Part shown: piece after piece, positions 33,137 through 41,658 of the stretch
Numbering within the stretch: position 1 is the stretch's first letter
Layout of the letters: the number at the start of each line of letters is the position of its first letter
Assembly: GCA_018902545.1 (NCBI GenBank)
Contig: JAHIQM010000016.1
Location: 124,001 to 188,000, forward strand
Origin: Pseudomonadota bacterium
GTDB lineage: Bacteria > Desulfobacterota > Desulfovibrionia > Desulfovibrionales > Desulfomicrobiaceae
Length of the DNA: 64,000 nucleotides
Direction: 5' to 3'
The notes under the pieces: model-generated
Seen by the model: the letters and a program-made list of their open reading frames with translations, nothing else
What the model was told of the DNA's origin: nothing
The model's database searches: none
Program-made: the position numbers and the translations under genes

Positions 33137-33918
33137 CCGCGCCCATTATTGAAATCCAAGGCTTGAACGCCGGCTACAAGGACAGCCCCGTCCTGCGGGA
33201 CATCAGCCTCACGGTCAGCGCAGGTGAATTCACGGGCATCCTTGGCCCCAACGGCAGCGGCAAGACGACCCTCATCCGCGCCCTGTCCGGAGTGCTGCCC
33301 CTCACCTCGGGCCTTGTCCGCATCGCGGGCCATGACATCCGGGAGCTTTCGCCCAAGGCCCGGGCCAAGCATTGTGCCACCGTGGCCCAAAAGAACCCGG
33401 GACTCTCCGGTGTACGGGCCCTGTCCCTGGTGCTCATGGGCCGCTACCCGCACGTGTCCTTTCTGGGCGGCTACTCCGATCAGGACCACCGGCGCGCCCA
33501 GGAAGCCATGGCGGAAACGAGCAGCCTGCACCTGCAAGACCGCGGCTCAGACACCCTGTCCGGCGGCGAGTTGCAACGCGTCATCACGGCCAAGGCCCTG
33601 GCCCAGGACACCAGACTCCTGCTGCTGGACGAAGCGGCATCGAACCTCGACGTGGCGAGGACCCTGGATCTCTATGAACTGCTGCGGATCAGAAACGCGT
33701 CCGGCCTCACAATCCTGACCGTGGCCCATGACCTGAATCTGGCGGCCCTTTATTGCCATCGCCTCGTCTTTCTGAAAAACGGATCCGTCGCGGCCGATGG
33801 GCCCACTGATGAAATTTTCACGTCCCAAACCCTGAGCGAAATCTATGAAACACCCCTCGCCGTGGCGGCCCACCCCATCACCGGGGCTCCCCAGGCTTAT
33901 CTGGTGCCTCGTGCTTAA
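33133..33918 (+). CDS. BtuD/FecE-type ABC transporter ATPase
   Basis: A 261-residue ATPase: Walker A GPNGSGKTT, signature LSGGELQRVITAKALAQ and Walker B LLLLDEAASNLDV. It overlaps the permease stop by 4 nt. Its last 74 nt also encode the start of the binding-protein gene in another frame. Confidence 0.92.
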   Translation: MTAPIIEIQGLNAGYKDSPVLRDISLTVSAGEFTGILGPNGSGKTTLIRALSGVLPLTSGLVRIAGHDIRELSPKARAKHCATVAQKNPGLSGVRALSLVLMGRYPHVSFLGGYSDQDHRRAQEAMAETSSLHLQDRGSDTLSGGELQRVITAKALAQDTRLLLLDEAASNLDVARTLDLYELLRIRNASGLTILTVAHDLNLAALYCHRLVFLKNGSVAADGPTDEIFTSQTLSEIYETPLAVAAHPITGAPQAYLVPRA

Positions 33919-34777
33919 CCTGCTGCTGGCCTGGCCGTTGACCGCCCTGGCCGAAGTATCCATCACCGATGACCAGGGCCGCGAGATCCGCCTGGACGCT
34001 CCCGCGACCCGGATCATCGCTCTTTACGGCGCGTTCAACGAAATACTGGCCGACCTCGGATGCGTCGATCTGCTCATCGCCCGCACCGCCGCCGACGACC
34101 ATCCGTCGACCATTGTCACCAAGCCGACCATCGGCACCCACCTGCGCCCCAACGCGGAACTGATCCTGGCCCTTCGGCCCGACCTGGTCATCCAGCTCGG
34201 AGGGCGGGGCGAGGCCATGGAACCGGTGCGTTTTCTGGAAAAGCGCGGTTTGCCCGTCGCGGTCTTCGACCTTGAGAATTTCGAGCAGCTGTTTTCGGTC
34301 ATGGAGCGCCTGGGAACTCTGACCGGCACGGCCGACCAGGCACGAAGGCGCGTCATTTCCATGCGCTCGGAGCTGGCAGACATCGAAGCCCAAAACACGA
34401 CTCCGCGCCCCAGAGTCTTTTTCGAAGCCCGCTATCCCACGCTCCTGGCCGCCGGTCAGGGGTCCATGGTTTCGGAGATCATCTCCCGGGCGGGCGGAGA
34501 AAACTGCGTCGCCGCACCAGACAAGCTCGTACGGCTGGGGGAGGAGGAGCTCCTGCGCCTGGCCCCGGACATCTACCTCATTCAACACGGCCCCATGAAC
34601 CCGCAGCCCGTGCCCATGAATGAGCGCCCGCTTTTTCGCACCCTCGCCTGCGCGGCCTCGGACCAGGTCCATACCGTGGACCAGAAAATCTTTTCGCGGC
34701 CTGGACCGCGCAGCCTGGAAGCCGTGCGCCAACTGGCGACCATAATTTCACACTGGAAAAAGGAGGCCCGACCATGA
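33845..34777 (+). CDS. BtuF-like periplasmic substrate-binding protein
   Basis: A 310-residue protein with a signal peptide whose hydrophobic part is LIWCLVLNLLLAWPLTALA (about 18-36). The mature part starts EVSITDDQGREIRLDAPATRII, typical of class III (BtuF/FhuD) binding proteins, and has the long helix-linked two-lobe length. The ATG at 33845 lies inside the ATPase gene; because the signal peptide is encoded partly in the overlap, a much later start is unlikely. It ends with a 4-nt overlap into cbiL. The ligand is probably a corrinoid or cobalt complex. Confidence 0.88.
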   Translation: MKHPSPWRPTPSPGLPRLIWCLVLNLLLAWPLTALAEVSITDDQGREIRLDAPATRIIALYGAFNEILADLGCVDLLIARTAADDHPSTIVTKPTIGTHLRPNAELILALRPDLVIQLGGRGEAMEPVRFLEKRGLPVAVFDLENFEQLFSVMERLGTLTGTADQARRRVISMRSELADIEAQNTTPRPRVFFEARYPTLLAAGQGSMVSEIISRAGGENCVAAPDKLVRLGEEELLRLAPDIYLIQHGPMNPQPVPMNERPLFRTLACAASDQVHTVDQKIFSRPGPRSLEAVRQLATIISHWKKEARP

Positions 34778-35484
34778 GCGGCCATCTCTACGGCATCGGT
34801 GTCGGCCCCGGAGACCCGGAGCTTTTGACCATCAAGGCGGCGAAAATTCTTGGCCGGGTGGACGTCATCCTGGCGGCAAGCTCGACCAAGAACGACGACT
34901 CCATGGCCCTTGACATCGCGCGGCCCCACCTTAAAACCAACGCGCGCGTCATCCGCCTGGGTTTTCCCATGAGCCGCGACGAGGCCACCCTGCAATCCGC
35001 CTGGGAAGAGAATGCGCGCCTGGTCCTGGGCGAACTCGGGCAGGGCCACGACGCGGCCTTTCTGACCCTGGGCGATCCCTTGCTCTACTCGACTTTCGCC
35101 TATCTGCTGCGCACCCTGCGCACCCTGGCTCCGGAGCAGGCGGTGACAGTGGTTCCCGGCATAACATCCTTTCAGGCCGTGGCGGCGGCCACGCAGACGG
35201 TGCTGGCCGAGAGCGCCCAGAACCTGCTCATCCTGCCCGGCATCCGCGATGCCGGGGAGCTGCGCAAAAGCCTGGAGGGCGCGGACAATGCCGTCATCCT
35301 CAAGGCCTACACCAATTTTTCCGCCATCCGCGAGGAACTGCGCACTTTTCCCACCCCCACCCATTGCGTTTTCGCTTCGAAGATGGGCATGAAGGACCAG
35401 TTCATCACGCGCAGCCTGGACGAAGCCCCGGACAACCCGACTTACCTCTCGCTCATGCTGCTGACCAAAAACGAATCACTTTGA
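34774..35484 (+). CDS. cbiL: Cobalt-precorrin-2 C20-methyltransferase
   Basis: A 236-residue SAM-dependent methyltransferase of the corrin/precorrin fold. It has the P1 motif YGIGVGPGDPELLTIKA, FLTLGDPLLYSTF and VVPGITSFQAVAA. Pathway order and length place it as CbiL, which methylates C20 after cobalt insertion by CbiK. It overlaps the preceding gene by 4 nt. Confidence 0.92.
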   Translation: MSGHLYGIGVGPGDPELLTIKAAKILGRVDVILAASSTKNDDSMALDIARPHLKTNARVIRLGFPMSRDEATLQSAWEENARLVLGELGQGHDAAFLTLGDPLLYSTFAYLLRTLRTLAPEQAVTVVPGITSFQAVAAATQTVLAESAQNLLILPGIRDAGELRKSLEGADNAVILKAYTNFSAIREELRTFPTPTHCVFASKMGMKDQFITRSLDEAPDNPTYLSLMLLTKNESL

Positions 35485-35499
35485 ACCAAGGATACGCCT

Positions 35500-36849
35500 A
35501 TGCCCAAAGCCATCGTCATTGCCGGAACCTCCAGCGGATGCGGTAAAACATCCGTCGCCCTCGGGCTGATGAAAGCCTTCGCTCGTAAGGGCCTGGTGGT
35601 GCAGGGCTTCAAATCCGGCCCGGACTTCATCGACCCCGGTCTGCACCGCTTGGCCACCGGCCTGCCCAGCCACAACCTGGACGGCTGGATGCTTACAGCC
35701 GACGAGATCCACCGCGTCTTCCGCCGCAACCACGAGGGCTGCGACCTGTCCATCATCGAGGGGGCCATGGGGCTCTTCGACGGCATCGGGGCCGTCAGCG
35801 AAGAGGGCTCGTCCGCGCAGCTGGCCAAGATCCTGGGCGTGCCTGTCATGCTGGTCGTCAACGCCCGTGGCATGGCCCGCTCGGCCGCGGCGCTGGTCAA
35901 GGGCTATGCGGAGTTCGACCCTGAACTGCGCCTGGACTCCGTGCTCTTCAACATGACCGGCAGTCCCGCCCACGGGCAGATTCTGGCTCAGGCCATGAAT
36001 GGCCGGGGCGTCAAGGTTTTGGGCAGCCTGCAACGACAGGCCGACCTGCCCCTGCCCTCACGCCACCTTGGCCTAGTCACGGCGGATGACCTGGATCGCC
36101 GCGAGGAGCGTCTGAACGCACTGGCCGACTGGGTCGAGCGTTGCATCGATCTGGACGCCTTCCTTGAAGCCCTGCCCGAGTGCAGCCTGCCTTCGCTCAG
36201 CGATGGCGGAGTCAGGATGCCGGAAATCCGCATCGGCTACGCCCGCGACCGGGCTTTTTGCTTCTACTACGAAGAAAATTTGCGCATGCTGCGGCAGGCC
36301 GGAGCGGAGCTTGTGCCCTTCTCCCCCCTGCATGACACCAATCTTCCCCCGGCCCTCAAGGGGCTTTATCTGGGCGGAGGCTACCCGGAACTGCACGCGG
36401 CGGAACTGGCCGCCAACAAGGCCATGCTCGGCAAGATCCGCGATTTCAGTCTGAGCGGCAAGCCCGTGTACGCCGAATGCGGGGGGTTCATGTACCTGAT
36501 GAAGAGCCTGCGCACCCGCGACGGACGGGAGCATCCCATGGCCGGGGTCTTCGATTTCTCCTGCCACATGGAAGGTCGTCATCAGGCCCTGGGATACCGT
36601 GAAATCTCCCTGACCGCGCCCTCTGCTCTTGGACCGATTGGCGAAAAGGCGCGGGGGCACGAGTTCCACTATTCGCAGATGACAGGCAGCGACCCGGCGG
36701 CAGCCCAAGTTTACGAGGCCCGTGATCGCAACGGCAAATCAAGCGCAGGCGGCTATCTGAAGGGCAATTGTCTTGGCTCCTACGTGCACCTGCATTTTGG
36801 CTCCAATCCGCACATGGCCGAGCGTTTCGCCGGAGCCTGCGGGGCATGA
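35500..36849 (+). CDS. cbiA: Cobyrinate a,c-diamide synthase
   Basis: A 449-residue glutamine- and ATP-dependent amidotransferase. The N-terminal P-loop-like motif is AGTSSGCGKTSVALG and is followed by KSGPDFIDPGLHR. The C-terminal glutaminase half has the nucleophile region GKPVYAECGGFMYLM (Cys near 327). It amidates the a and c side chains of cobyrinic acid. It starts 15 nt after cbiL and overlaps cbiD by 4 nt. Confidence 0.95.
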   Translation: MPKAIVIAGTSSGCGKTSVALGLMKAFARKGLVVQGFKSGPDFIDPGLHRLATGLPSHNLDGWMLTADEIHRVFRRNHEGCDLSIIEGAMGLFDGIGAVSEEGSSAQLAKILGVPVMLVVNARGMARSAAALVKGYAEFDPELRLDSVLFNMTGSPAHGQILAQAMNGRGVKVLGSLQRQADLPLPSRHLGLVTADDLDRREERLNALADWVERCIDLDAFLEALPECSLPSLSDGGVRMPEIRIGYARDRAFCFYYEENLRMLRQAGAELVPFSPLHDTNLPPALKGLYLGGGYPELHAAELAANKAMLGKIRDFSLSGKPVYAECGGFMYLMKSLRTRDGREHPMAGVFDFSCHMEGRHQALGYREISLTAPSALGPIGEKARGHEFHYSQMTGSDPAAAQVYEARDRNGKSSAGGYLKGNCLGSYVHLHFGSNPHMAERFAGACGA

Positions 36850-37916
36850 CCCTGCGCCACGGCTTCACCACGGGCACGGCCGCGGCGGCGGCAGCCAAGG
36901 CCGCAACCCTGCACCTGCTCACCGGGTCCGCCCAAGCCAGCGTGGAGGTGCCGTTGCCTGTGGGCGAGCGCATGACCATCCAGATTCTGGAGAGCCGCCT
37001 TGAGGGGGACGGGGTCATGGCCGCCGTAGTCAAGGATGGCGGCGATGACCCGGACGTGACCCACCGGGCGGTGATCAGGGCCCTGGTGCGGCGAGACGCA
37101 GGCGCGGACATCATCCTGCGCGGCGGCCCCGGCGTGGGCACCGTGACCCGGCCCGGCCTACCCGTGGCCGTGGGCATGCCTGCCATCAACCCTGCGCCCC
37201 GCGAGCAGATCACCCAGGCAGTGACCGAGGCCATGGGCGAAAGGGAAGGTCTGGACGTGGAAATCCGCGTCGACTGCGGGGAAGAATTGGCGAAAAAAAC
37301 ATTCAACCCGCGTCTGGGTATTGTCGGCGGCATCTCCATCCTCGGCACCAGGGGCACGGTCAAGCCCTTCAGCAACGCCGCCTATCAGGCCACCATCCGC
37401 CAGTGCCTGGACGTCATGCAGGCCTGCGGAGTGACGCGGCCCTGCCTGACCACGGGCGGACGCAGTGAACGCTTCCTGCGCCAGGCCCGACCGCAGACTC
37501 CGGAGACGGCCTGCGTGCAGGTGGCCGATTTTTTTTCCTACAGCATGAAAGAAGTCGGTCGGCGCGGGTTCGATTCCGTGCTGTGGGGCATCTTTTTCGG
37601 CAAACTGGTCAAGCAGGCTCAGGGGCATCGCTACACCCACGCCCGCAGCGCGGAACTGGACCTGACCATCCTGGCCGACTGGTGCGCGCAATGCGGATTC
37701 ACCTCTCGCGTCTGTCAGGAAGTGGCCGGAGCCAACACCGCCATGCAGGCCCTTGAGCTTCTGGCCCCACTGCCACAAAGCAAAGCGCTCTTCTCCCTGC
37801 TGACAGGTAAGGCCACCGCCTTTGCCCGCCTCTTTTGCGGCCGGGAGGTTCGTATCGGCTATCTGCTTTTTGATTTCTCCGGCCAGGTCCTGCACCAGAG
37901 CTCGGAGGCCGCATGA
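36846..37916 (+). CDS. cbiD: Cobalt-precorrin-5B C1-methyltransferase
   Basis: A 356-residue protein with the CbiD opening TLRHGFTTGTAAAAAAKAA and GIVGGISILGTRGTVKPFSNAAY in the middle. CbiD is specific to the anaerobic (cobalt-early) pathway. The start is the ATG overlapping the cbiA stop codon (4 nt); a longer in-frame start has no ribosome site. Confidence 0.95.
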   Translation: MTLRHGFTTGTAAAAAAKAATLHLLTGSAQASVEVPLPVGERMTIQILESRLEGDGVMAAVVKDGGDDPDVTHRAVIRALVRRDAGADIILRGGPGVGTVTRPGLPVAVGMPAINPAPREQITQAVTEAMGEREGLDVEIRVDCGEELAKKTFNPRLGIVGGISILGTRGTVKPFSNAAYQATIRQCLDVMQACGVTRPCLTTGGRSERFLRQARPQTPETACVQVADFFSYSMKEVGRRGFDSVLWGIFFGKLVKQAQGHRYTHARSAELDLTILADWCAQCGFTSRVCQEVAGANTAMQALELLAPLPQSKALFSLLTGKATAFARLFCGREVRIGYLLFDFSGQVLHQSSEAA

Positions 37917-39121
37917 TTCATGTTCTTGGCCTTGGGCTTTGCCCCGTCCATCGTTCCCCTGAAGCGTTGAACCTGATCCGCTCCGCGGACCTGGTGGCCG
38001 GTGGAAGACGACTGCTGGACGAACTGGGTATCACGGAGGACCGGCGCCTGGCCCTTGGCTCCATGGACGAATTCGCGGCCCGCATCCGCGACCGCGCCCA
38101 GGACGGCAACGTCTGCGTGCTGGCCGACGGTGATCCGCTGCTCTACGGCATCGGCGCGAGCCTGCAGCGTTTCTTCGCCCCGCATGAACTGACCTTTCAT
38201 CCCAATGTCTCGGCCATGCAGACCGCCTGCGCCCGCTTCGGGCTACCCTGGCACGACTGCCAAACCCTCTCGCTGCATGGCCGTAGCGATCTCGCCCCGC
38301 TTTACGCGGCCCTGAGCCATGGCTCCCTTGTAGCCATGTACACGGATCAGCAGCACAGCCCGGACGCCATCGCCGAACTGTTACTTGAGCGCGGGGTAAA
38401 GGGCTGGCGCATGCATGTAGCCGAAAACCTCTGCTCCCCTGAAGAAAAGCTGACCACGCTGACTCTGGCTGAAGCCGCGCAACGCCACTGGCACGCGCTC
38501 AACCTGGTTCTGCTGGAACGCACCGAAGCCCCGCCCCTGACTCTGGAGCTGGGGCTGGACGATGGCGCCCTGGCCCACGACCAAGGCCTGATGACCAAGC
38601 AGCCCGTAAGAGCCTTCGCCCTTTCCCTGCTGCGCCTGACACCGGACGCAACCCTGTGGGATCTGGGCGCTGGCAGCGGAGCCGTCAGCCTGGAGGCCGC
38701 GCGCCTCTTGGGCAAGGGACAGGTGGTGGCGGTGGAGCGCCAGCCAGAGCGCGTGGCGCATATCAGACAAAATGTAGCGCGCACGGGGGCATGGTTGGTG
38801 GAGGCGGTGCATGCTTCGGTGGAGGAGTTTTTGGATTCCCATCCTTCCCCCCCCACCCATATCTTCCTCGGCGGCGGGGCCTCGGCCCCGGTTCTTGCAC
38901 AGTGTGCCGCCCTGCTTTCTCCCGGCGGGCGCATGGTGGTGGCCGCCGTGCTTTTGTCCACCCTGGAAGCCGCCCGCGCCGCCTTCACCCAAAGGGGCTG
39001 GCCGCTGACCGTGCATCAGCTCATGCATCACGCAAGCTCCCCCTTGGGGGGTGACCTGCGGCTCGTGCCTTCCAATCCGGTGTTTCTTCTGGAAACCCAA
39101 AAAACTTCAAGCGACACATGA
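37913..39121 (+). CDS. cbiET: Bifunctional cobalt-precorrin-7 methyltransferase / decarboxylase (CbiE-CbiT fusion)
   Basis: A 402-residue protein. Residues 1 to about 200 are the CbiE tetrapyrrole methylase (VLGLGLCPVHRSPEALN, VLADGDPLLYGIGASL). About 205-402 are the CbiT part with a Rossmann SAM site LWDLGAGSGAVSLEAARLL and the late loop IFLGGGASAPVL. Together they methylate C5 and C15 and decarboxylate the C12 side chain. The fusion is the CobL arrangement. It overlaps its neighbours by 4 nt on both sides. Confidence 0.93.
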   Translation: MIHVLGLGLCPVHRSPEALNLIRSADLVAGGRRLLDELGITEDRRLALGSMDEFAARIRDRAQDGNVCVLADGDPLLYGIGASLQRFFAPHELTFHPNVSAMQTACARFGLPWHDCQTLSLHGRSDLAPLYAALSHGSLVAMYTDQQHSPDAIAELLLERGVKGWRMHVAENLCSPEEKLTTLTLAEAAQRHWHALNLVLLERTEAPPLTLELGLDDGALAHDQGLMTKQPVRAFALSLLRLTPDATLWDLGAGSGAVSLEAARLLGKGQVVAVERQPERVAHIRQNVARTGAWLVEAVHASVEEFLDSHPSPPTHIFLGGGASAPVLAQCAALLSPGGRMVVAAVLLSTLEAARAAFTQRGWPLTVHQLMHHASSPLGGDLRLVPSNPVFLLETQKTSSDT

Positions 39122-40914
39122 ATAATTTTCCACAGGTTTATTTTATCGGCGCAGGCCCCGGCGACCCGGACCTGATCACGGTGCGCGGCCGGGACCTTGT
39201 GGCCCGGGCGGATCTGGTGCTGTATGCCGGGTCTCTGGTGCCCGCCAAAGTGGTGGCCTGCGCCAAGGCAGGGGCCGTGGTCGCCGATTCGGCGGGCATG
39301 AGCCTGGATGAGACCCACGCCCTGATGCTTGAGACCACGCGCAAGGGCGGGCTGGTGGCGCGGGTACACACCGGCGATCCGTCCCTTTTTGGCTCTCTGC
39401 GCGAGCAGATTGCCCTGCTGGACCGCGACGGCGTGACCTGGGCCATCATCCCCGGCGTGACCGCCGCCTTTGCCGCAGCGGCCAGGGCAGGCGTGTCCTT
39501 CACCGTGCCCGAAACCACCCAGAGCCTCATCATCACCCGCCTGCACGGTCGCACTCCGGTCCCGGAGTCCGAGCGCCTGAGCAAGCTGGCGCGGCACGGT
39601 TCGTCCGTGGCCGTGTATCTGTCGGCGGACAAGGCCGGGGAGCTCGCCGCCGAACTGCGCCTGGCGGGCCTTGCCGAGAGCACGGTCATCGTCATCGGTC
39701 ACAAGGTCGGACATCCCGGCGAAGCGATCATCCGCACCACACTGGGCGGACTTGAGCACAGCGTACGGGAGGGCAGCATCACCCGTCAGGCCGTTTTCCT
39801 GATCCTGCCTGGCGAGACCGCGCCGCAGGTCCAGTCCCGGCTTTATGCCGCCTCCTTCGGACACGGCTTTCGTCAGGCCGAGCGTCCGCAGACCTGGCCG
39901 CGCATGGCCGTCTACGCCATGACGAGCCAGGGCCTTTCGCTGGCTAGGCGCATCGCGGGCATGGCCCCGGCCGATCTTTTTGCCGTCAGCCGTCTGGCCG
40001 GGGATGGGGTGCGGGGTTTTGAACGCATTGCCGATCAGGTCCGCGCCAATTTTCCTCTTTACCACGCCCATGTCTTCGTGGCCGCCACGGGTATCGTGGT
40101 GCGCAGCATCGCCCCCCTGCTGCAGTCCAAGACCACGGACCCGGCCGTGGTTGTCTGCGATCAGAATGGCGAACATGTCGTCAGCCTGCTCTGCGGCCAT
40201 CTCGGCGGAGCCAATGACCTGGCCCGGCGCATCGCCGCCCACCTGGGCGGCCGCCCTGTCATCACCACGGCCACGGACACGGCCCGCAAACCCGCCATCG
40301 ATATCCTGGCACAGGACAGGGACTGCGTCATCGCCGACCCGGCGCGCATCGTGAACGTCAACACGGTTCTGGCCGAGGGCGGGCGAGTCACGGTGCATGA
40401 CCCGGACAATCTGCTCGGTTTGCGCGGCGACGAAGGCTTGGAAGACTCTTTTGAAGTGGTAGACGATCCGCAGGCGCAGGTAATGGTCAGCTGGAAAACC
40501 GAAGAAGCTCCGGGCCTGATCCTGTACCCGCGACGCCTTTGCGTCGGCATCGGCTGCCGCAGGGGCTCGTCCGGGGATGAAATTCTGCAGGCTCTGGCCA
40601 GCGTCATGGCGGATAACGAGTTGGCGCCCGCCAGCCTTGCGATGCTGGCCAGCGTGGATTTGAAGGCTGATGAAGTGGGGCTTTTGAAAGCGGGCCGCGA
40701 ACTTGGCCTGCCCTTGGAATTTTTTGCAGGATCCGTCCTGGACGAAACACAGGTCCCGAACCCCTCGGAGCGGGTGCGGGAAAAGATAGGAGTAGGGAGC
40801 GTATGCGAAGCTGCGAGCGTGCAGGCCGCCTTGAAAATGAGTCCCAAGACGCGGCTGATCGTGCCCAAAACCATCATCGGCAATGTGACGGTGGCCGTAT
40901 GCCTGGCCGTCTGA
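39118..40914 (+). CDS. cbiFG: CbiF-CbiG fusion: cobalt-precorrin-4 C11-methyltransferase and cobalt-precorrin-5A hydrolase
   Basis: A 598-residue fusion. The N-terminal ~250 residues are CbiF: FIGAGPGDPDLITVRG, YAGSLVP and VHTGDPSLFGSLREQ. From about 260 the sequence is CbiG: MAVYAMTSQGLSLARRIA, HVFVAATGIVVRSIAPLL, VSLLCGHLGGANDLARRIAAHLG and a C-terminal CbiG domain VGIGCRRGSSGDEIL. CbiG opens the ring lactone and releases acetaldehyde, a step unique to the anaerobic route. The two halves act in sequence. Confidence 0.93.
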   Translation: MNNFPQVYFIGAGPGDPDLITVRGRDLVARADLVLYAGSLVPAKVVACAKAGAVVADSAGMSLDETHALMLETTRKGGLVARVHTGDPSLFGSLREQIALLDRDGVTWAIIPGVTAAFAAAARAGVSFTVPETTQSLIITRLHGRTPVPESERLSKLARHGSSVAVYLSADKAGELAAELRLAGLAESTVIVIGHKVGHPGEAIIRTTLGGLEHSVREGSITRQAVFLILPGETAPQVQSRLYAASFGHGFRQAERPQTWPRMAVYAMTSQGLSLARRIAGMAPADLFAVSRLAGDGVRGFERIADQVRANFPLYHAHVFVAATGIVVRSIAPLLQSKTTDPAVVVCDQNGEHVVSLLCGHLGGANDLARRIAAHLGGRPVITTATDTARKPAIDILAQDRDCVIADPARIVNVNTVLAEGGRVTVHDPDNLLGLRGDEGLEDSFEVVDDPQAQVMVSWKTEEAPGLILYPRRLCVGIGCRRGSSGDEILQALASVMADNELAPASLAMLASVDLKADEVGLLKAGRELGLPLEFFAGSVLDETQVPNPSERVREKIGVGSVCEAASVQAALKMSPKTRLIVPKTIIGNVTVAVCLAV

Positions 40915-41651
40915 CCGTGATCGGCCTGGGTCCGGGCTGTGCGGACCTGCTGGCCCCCATGGCCCTGGCCAGCCTGGTCCGCGCCGGAGCCGTCGTCGGA
41001 TACGACCGTTACATGACGCTGGTCGATCCGGCCCTGCTGCACGGCAAGACTCTTTTTTCGAGCCCCATGAAAAAGGAAATGGAACGGACGGCCAAAGCCG
41101 TGGAATTCGCCCTGGCAGGACTCGACACGGTGGTCGTCTCATCAGGGGACAGCGGCGTCTACGGCATGGCGGGTCTGGTCCTTGAGTATCTGGAGCGCGA
41201 AGGGCTCCTGGACAAAATTGAACTTGAGATCGTGCCGGGCATCCCCGCCCTGTGCGCGGCCGCAGCCCTGCTCGGAGCGCCGCTCATGCACGATTTCGCC
41301 TCCATCTCCCTGTCCGATCTGCTCACTCCGCTGCCGACCATCATGAAACGGGTGCGCTGCGCGGTGGAGGGTGATTTTGTCATCGCCCTCTACAACCCCA
41401 AATCCCGCAAGCGCGACTCGTACCTGGGGCAGGCCCTGGCCATCGCAGCCGAGCATCGCGGTGCGGACACGCCTCTCGGCTTTGTACGCAACGCCTACCG
41501 CCCGGACCAGGAGGTGCGGGTCGCGACTCTGGGCGCTTGCAATCCCGAGTGGGCCGACATGCTGACCATCGTCATCATCGGCAACAGCGCAAGCCGCCTG
41601 GCGGGAGATAAAATTCTCACCCCGCGCGGTTACTACGAAAAGTACGGATAG
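40899..41651 (+). CDS. cbiH: Cobalt-precorrin-3 C17-methyltransferase
   Basis: A 250-residue tetrapyrrole methylase. It has the opening RLTVIGLGPGCADLL, GYDRYMTLVDP, VSSGDSGVYGMAGLVLEY and the C-terminal part DFVIALYNPKSRKRDSYL, which is typical of CbiH/CobJ. It starts inside the last 16 nt of cbiFG and ends the operon. CbiC and CbiJ, needed for the full anaerobic pathway, are not in this window. Confidence 0.93.
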   Translation: MPGRLTVIGLGPGCADLLAPMALASLVRAGAVVGYDRYMTLVDPALLHGKTLFSSPMKKEMERTAKAVEFALAGLDTVVVSSGDSGVYGMAGLVLEYLEREGLLDKIELEIVPGIPALCAAAALLGAPLMHDFASISLSDLLTPLPTIMKRVRCAVEGDFVIALYNPKSRKRDSYLGQALAIAAEHRGADTPLGFVRNAYRPDQEVRVATLGACNPEWADMLTIVIIGNSASRLAGDKILTPRGYYEKYG

Positions 41652-41658
41652 CGCTGAC

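Noticed and set aside
39028-41142. 704-residue minus-strand open frame opposite the cbi genes
   Set aside because: It lies across cbiFG and cbiH, which have clear motifs. Its translation is low-complexity Arg/Gly/His-rich sequence typical of antisense frames in GC-rich DNA.
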